Assembly: GCF_002434505.1 (NCBI RefSeq)
Contig: NZ_DJKE01000010.1
Coordinates: 1 to 64,000 of the forward strand
Direction: 5' to 3'
DNA from: Brevundimonas sp. UBA6550
Lineage (GTDB): Bacteria > Pseudomonadota > Alphaproteobacteria > Caulobacterales > Caulobacteraceae
Length of the DNA stretch: 64,000 nucleotides
Of the stretch, positions 61,199 through 64,000 are shown piece after piece. A program made the translations under genes and the position numbers. Every line of letters starts with the position of its first letter. The first letter of the stretch is position 1. Below the pieces are notes generated by a model that had not been told where the DNA came from, did no database searches, and saw nothing but the letters and a program-made list of their open reading frames with translations.

Positions 61199-63822
61199 CG
61201 GCCCTTCCGCCCCTGTTCGCCGACTGGTTCGCGTCGCGCGGTTGGTCGCCCCGGCGGCATCAGCTGGAGATGGTCGCGGCGGGTGAAGCGGGCCGGCACG
61301 CCCTGCTGGTCGCGCCGACAGGCGGGGGCAAGACGCTGGCGGGGTTTCTGCCCAGTCTGATCGATCTGGCCGAGCGTGGCCCCAGGCCGCAGACAGGGCC
61401 GGGGTCGGGGGTGCATACGCTTTATCTGTCGCCGCTGAAGGCCCTGACGACCGACGTCGAGCGCAATCTGATGACGCCGATCCGCGAGATCGGGCTGAAC
61501 ATCCATGTCGAGACGCGCACGGGCGACACGAAGCAGTCCAAGCGCCAGCGCCAGCGGGACTTCCCGCCCGACATCCTGCTGACCACGCCCGAGCAGTTGG
61601 CCCTGTTCTGCGCCTGGGAGGGCGCACGGGCCTATTTCGCCGATCTGAAATGCGTGGTGCTGGACGAGGTGCACGCGATCTGGAGCGGCAAACGGGGCGA
61701 TCTGCTGTCGCTGGGCCTGGGCCGGTTGCAGAGTTTTGCCCCCCAGATGCGGCGGGTGGGGCTGAGCGCGACCATCGAAGACCCCGATCTGATCCGGGAG
61801 TGGCTGGCGCCGGGCGATGCGGATGCAAAGAACCCCTCCACCGCTTCGCGGTCCCCCTCCCCGCAAGGCGGGGAGGGGACGCTGGCCGACCTGTCTCCTC
61901 CCCATGCAAGGGGGAGGAGGACCGTCGAAGGCGATGAAGGGGCTCTTGACGCGGTGACTCTCGTGCGCGGCGACCCCGGCGCGCCGGCCGTCATCGACGT
62001 GCTGATCTCCGAGGGCAAGGTGCCGTGGGCGGGTCATACGGGCCAGCACGCCATTCCCGAAGTCTACGCCGCCATCCAGCGCTCGACCCTGGCCCTGATC
62101 TTCGTCAACACCCGCTGGCAGTCGGAGTTCGTGTTCCAGCAGCTGTGGGCGATCAACGACGACGACCTGCCCATCGGCCTGCACCACGGCTCCCTGGCGG
62201 CGGAGCAACGCCGCAAGATCGAGGCGGCCATGGCGCGGGGCGACCTGCGGGCGGTCGTCTGCACCTCCACCCTGGACCTCGGCATCGACTGGGGCGACGT
62301 GGATCTGGTCATCCAGATGGCGGCGCCCAAGGGGTCAAGCCGTCTGGTCCAGCGCATCGGTCGGGCCAACCACCGGCTGGACGAGCCGTCGCGCGCCCTG
62401 CTGGTGCCCGCCAGCCGGTTCGAGATGCTGGAATGCCAGGCGGCGCGAGAGGCCGTCGCCGCCAACGCCTTCGACTGGGAACCGATCCACATCGGCACCC
62501 TGGACACCCTGGCCCAGCACGTCATGGGGGTCGCCTGTTCCGAACCCTTCGACATGCAGGCCCTGTATGACGAGATCATCGGCTGCGGCCCCTATCGCGA
62601 CCTGACGTGGGAGCAGTTCGAGGAGGTGGTCGATTTCGTCGCCACCGGCGGATATGCGCTTCGAACCTATGACCGCTTCGCCCGCATCGTGCGGACCCAA
62701 GACGGGCGCTGGAAGGTGCGAAACCAGCAGATCGCCCAGCGCCATCGCATGAATGTCGGCGCCATCGTCTCGGCCGGAACCCTGAACGTCCGCGTCGCCA
62801 GCCGCCGAGGCGGGGCCTCTCGCCAACTGATCGGCGGGCGCAAGGTGGGCGAGGCCGAGGAGTGGTATTTCGAACAGCTGACGCCCGGCGACACCTTCCA
62901 GTTCGCCGGCCAGATCTGGGCGTTTCAGGGCATTACCGGAACCGACGCCCTGGTCACCCACGCCAATGACAAGGACCCCAAGATCCCGTCCTGGGGCGGG
63001 TCGAAGTTCCCGCTGTCCACCTCCCTGGCCGACCGGGTGCGCGACATGGTGCAAGACCGCGACCACTGGCGCGTCCTGCCGCCCGACGTGCAGGAATGGC
63101 TGGAGCTGCAGGAGGCACGCTCGGTCATTCCCGACGCCGAATCCATGCTGGTCGAGACCTTCCCGCGCGGCAGTCGGCATTTCCTGGTCGCCTATCCGTT
63201 CGAGGGCAATCTGGCCCACACGACCTTGTGCATGCTGCTGACCCGGCGGCTGGACCGGCTGGGCGTCGGGCCGCTGGGGTTCGTCGTCACCGACTATTCG
63301 CTGGCCATATGGTCGATCCGACCGATGGACGGGATCGACCTGGACGCCCTGTTCCAGCCGGACATGCTGGGCGACGATCTGGAGGCCTGGCTGGAGGAAA
63401 GCTTCATGATGAAGCGGTCCTTCCGCAATTGCGCCCTGATCTCGGGCTTGATCGAGCGTCGCCAGCCCGGCGCCGAGAAGACCGGCCGGCAGGTGACCTT
63501 CTCCACCGATCTGATCTACGACGTGCTGCGCCGCCATCAACCCGACCATCTGCTGCTGAAGACCGCCCGCGCCGATGCGGCGTCCGGCCTGCTGGACGTG
63601 TCGCGTCTGGGCCAGATGCTGGCGCGGATCGAGGGGCGAATCCGCCATCAGCCCCTGACGCGCCCGTCGCCCTTCTGCGTGCCGGTGCTGGTCCAGATCG
63701 GGCGCGAGCGGGTGGGCGGGGACGCCGCCGAAATGATCCTGGACGAAAGCGCCGAAATGCTGATCGCCGAAGTCTTGGACGACGACGAACCGGGCGCCGT
63801 CACGGGCGCGGCGGCATCATGA
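61195..63822 (+). CDS. ligase-associated Lhr-type DEXH helicase with in-frame repeat insert
   Basis: An 875-residue helicase. Walker A PTGGGKT at 41-47, DEVH box at 157-160, LSATIED motif III, then IFVNTR and VQRIGRANHR in the second RecA domain, followed by the Lhr winged-helix and C-terminal domains. Residues 212-252 are encoded by a family-A repeat lying between LAPGDADA and AVTLVRGDP; without it the text reads on smoothly. PdeM follows directly, so this is the DNA-ligase-associated repair helicase. The ATG at 61195 overlaps the VapC stop. Confidence 0.9.
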   Translation: MTALPPLFADWFASRGWSPRRHQLEMVAAGEAGRHALLVAPTGGGKTLAGFLPSLIDLAERGPRPQTGPGSGVHTLYLSPLKALTTDVERNLMTPIREIGLNIHVETRTGDTKQSKRQRQRDFPPDILLTTPEQLALFCAWEGARAYFADLKCVVLDEVHAIWSGKRGDLLSLGLGRLQSFAPQMRRVGLSATIEDPDLIREWLAPGDADAKNPSTASRSPSPQGGEGTLADLSPPHARGRRTVEGDEGALDAVTLVRGDPGAPAVIDVLISEGKVPWAGHTGQHAIPEVYAAIQRSTLALIFVNTRWQSEFVFQQLWAINDDDLPIGLHHGSLAAEQRRKIEAAMARGDLRAVVCTSTLDLGIDWGDVDLVIQMAAPKGSSRLVQRIGRANHRLDEPSRALLVPASRFEMLECQAAREAVAANAFDWEPIHIGTLDTLAQHVMGVACSEPFDMQALYDEIIGCGPYRDLTWEQFEEVVDFVATGGYALRTYDRFARIVRTQDGRWKVRNQQIAQRHRMNVGAIVSAGTLNVRVASRRGGASRQLIGGRKVGEAEEWYFEQLTPGDTFQFAGQIWAFQGITGTDALVTHANDKDPKIPSWGGSKFPLSTSLADRVRDMVQDRDHWRVLPPDVQEWLELQEARSVIPDAESMLVETFPRGSRHFLVAYPFEGNLAHTTLCMLLTRRLDRLGVGPLGFVVTDYSLAIWSIRPMDGIDLDALFQPDMLGDDLEAWLEESFMMKRSFRNCALISGLIERRQPGAEKTGRQVTFSTDLIYDVLRRHQPDHLLLKTARADAASGLLDVSRLGQMLARIEGRIRHQPLTRPSPFCVPVLVQIGRERVGGDAAEMILDESAEMLIAEVLDDDEPGAVTGAAAS
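61828..61950. repeat. family A repeat inside the helicase gene, 41 codons in frame
   Basis: A 123-bp element starting AAGAACCCCTCCACCGC and ending GAAGGGGCTCTTGAC. Its left half is the reverse complement of the left half of copies 2 and 3, and its right half matches them directly (CTGTCTCCTCCCCA, GAGGACCG, GGGGCTCTTGAC). It begins at a codon boundary and its length divides by three, so the helicase frame is kept. Confidence 0.88.
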
Positions 63823-64000
63823 ACGCGGCCCTGCGCCAGACCCTGGCCCCGGCGCGCCGGACCTGCGGGTCGCTGAGCGTGCGGGTCGCGGGCGAAGTGT
63901 GCGTGCTGCGATGTTCGGGGGCGATGTGGGTTCCGGCCCACCACACCCTGATCGCCGCCGACCTGCACCTGGAAAAGGGGTCGGCCTTCGCCGTGCGCGG
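63819..64000 (+). CDS. pdeM: ligase-associated metallophosphoesterase PdeM (partial)
   Basis: The first 60 codons of a gene cut by the right edge. After a family-specific start (GSLSVRVAGEVCVLRCSGAMWVPAHHT) comes LIAADLHLEKGSAFAVR, in which DLH carries the first metal ligands of the calcineurin-like phosphoesterase fold and LEKG is the PdeM signature. PdeM is an endonuclease encoded with a DNA ligase, an exonuclease and an Lhr helicase in a DNA-damage cluster. ATGA overlap with the helicase. Confidence 0.85.
   Translation, partial: MNAALRQTLAPARRTCGSLSVRVAGEVCVLRCSGAMWVPAHHTLIAADLHLEKGSAFAVR

Overview
The window is a GC-rich stretch of an alphaproteobacterial chromosome, most likely Caulobacterales and close to Brevundimonas (inferred from gene order and protein character; no search was run). 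Supporting marks are the trpF-trpB-trpA-accD-folC block, the addB-addA-trxA block, an amgK-murU cell-wall recycling pair behind tsaE, ubiquinone gene coq7, a DUF2125 protein, an L21 protein with a long Ala/Lys tail, and many proteins with TonB-, AsmA- or lipoprotein-type export features. There is no prophage, insertion sequence, rRNA or CRISPR array. One tRNA (Leu, CAA) is present.

Layout. 1-2.5 kb: fatty-acyl type SDR dehydrogenase and thiolase. 2.7-4.4 kb (minus): coq7, dsbB and a DedA-like membrane protein. 4.6-6.2 kb: an exported HExxH protein framed by an exact 24-bp direct repeat. 6.4-12.3 kb: hppD, an exported isoaspartyl peptidase, a fumarylacetoacetase-family gene and small membrane or exported proteins. 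12.3-18.1 kb: tRNA-Leu, an esterase with a damaged 5' end, an AsmA protein and an exported S9 peptidase. 18.2-28.7 kb (plus): acyltransferase, tsaE, amgK, murU, addB, addA, trxA. 28.7-30.6 kb: AraC regulator divergent from a DUF2306 membrane protein. 39.7-30.6 kb (minus): uppP, rsmC-like, rsuA-like, a Phd/VapC toxin-antitoxin pair, trpF, trpB, two small exported proteins, trpA, accD, folC. 39.8-44 kb: cation exporter, GST, GIY-YIG protein, DUF2239, queG. 44.3-50.3 kb (mostly minus): FKBP lipoprotein, threonine ammonia-lyase, rpmA/rplU, a phosphoribosyltransferase, a zinc-ribbon protein. 50.3-54.1 kb: ftsE-ftsX-ydcF-plsC envelope operon and a frameshifted MipA/OmpV gene. 54.2-60.4 kb (minus): hisC, a possible chorismate-mutase-like gene, DUF2125, ybaK, dinG. 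60.5-64 kb: a second Phd/VapC pair, an Lhr-type helicase and the start of pdeM.

Three families of short dispersed palindromic repeats run through the window: A, four places; B, two; C, two. One family-A element sits inside the Lhr helicase gene as exactly 41 in-frame codons. The two Phd/VapC modules, about 23 kb apart, carry nearly the same inverted-repeat operator, and each toxin gene overlaps the next housekeeping gene (trpF or lhr) by an ATGA. Two exported proteins are wedged between trpB and trpA with overlapping stop and start codons. No wholly new multi-gene system is evident; the best leads are these insertions into conserved operons and genes.
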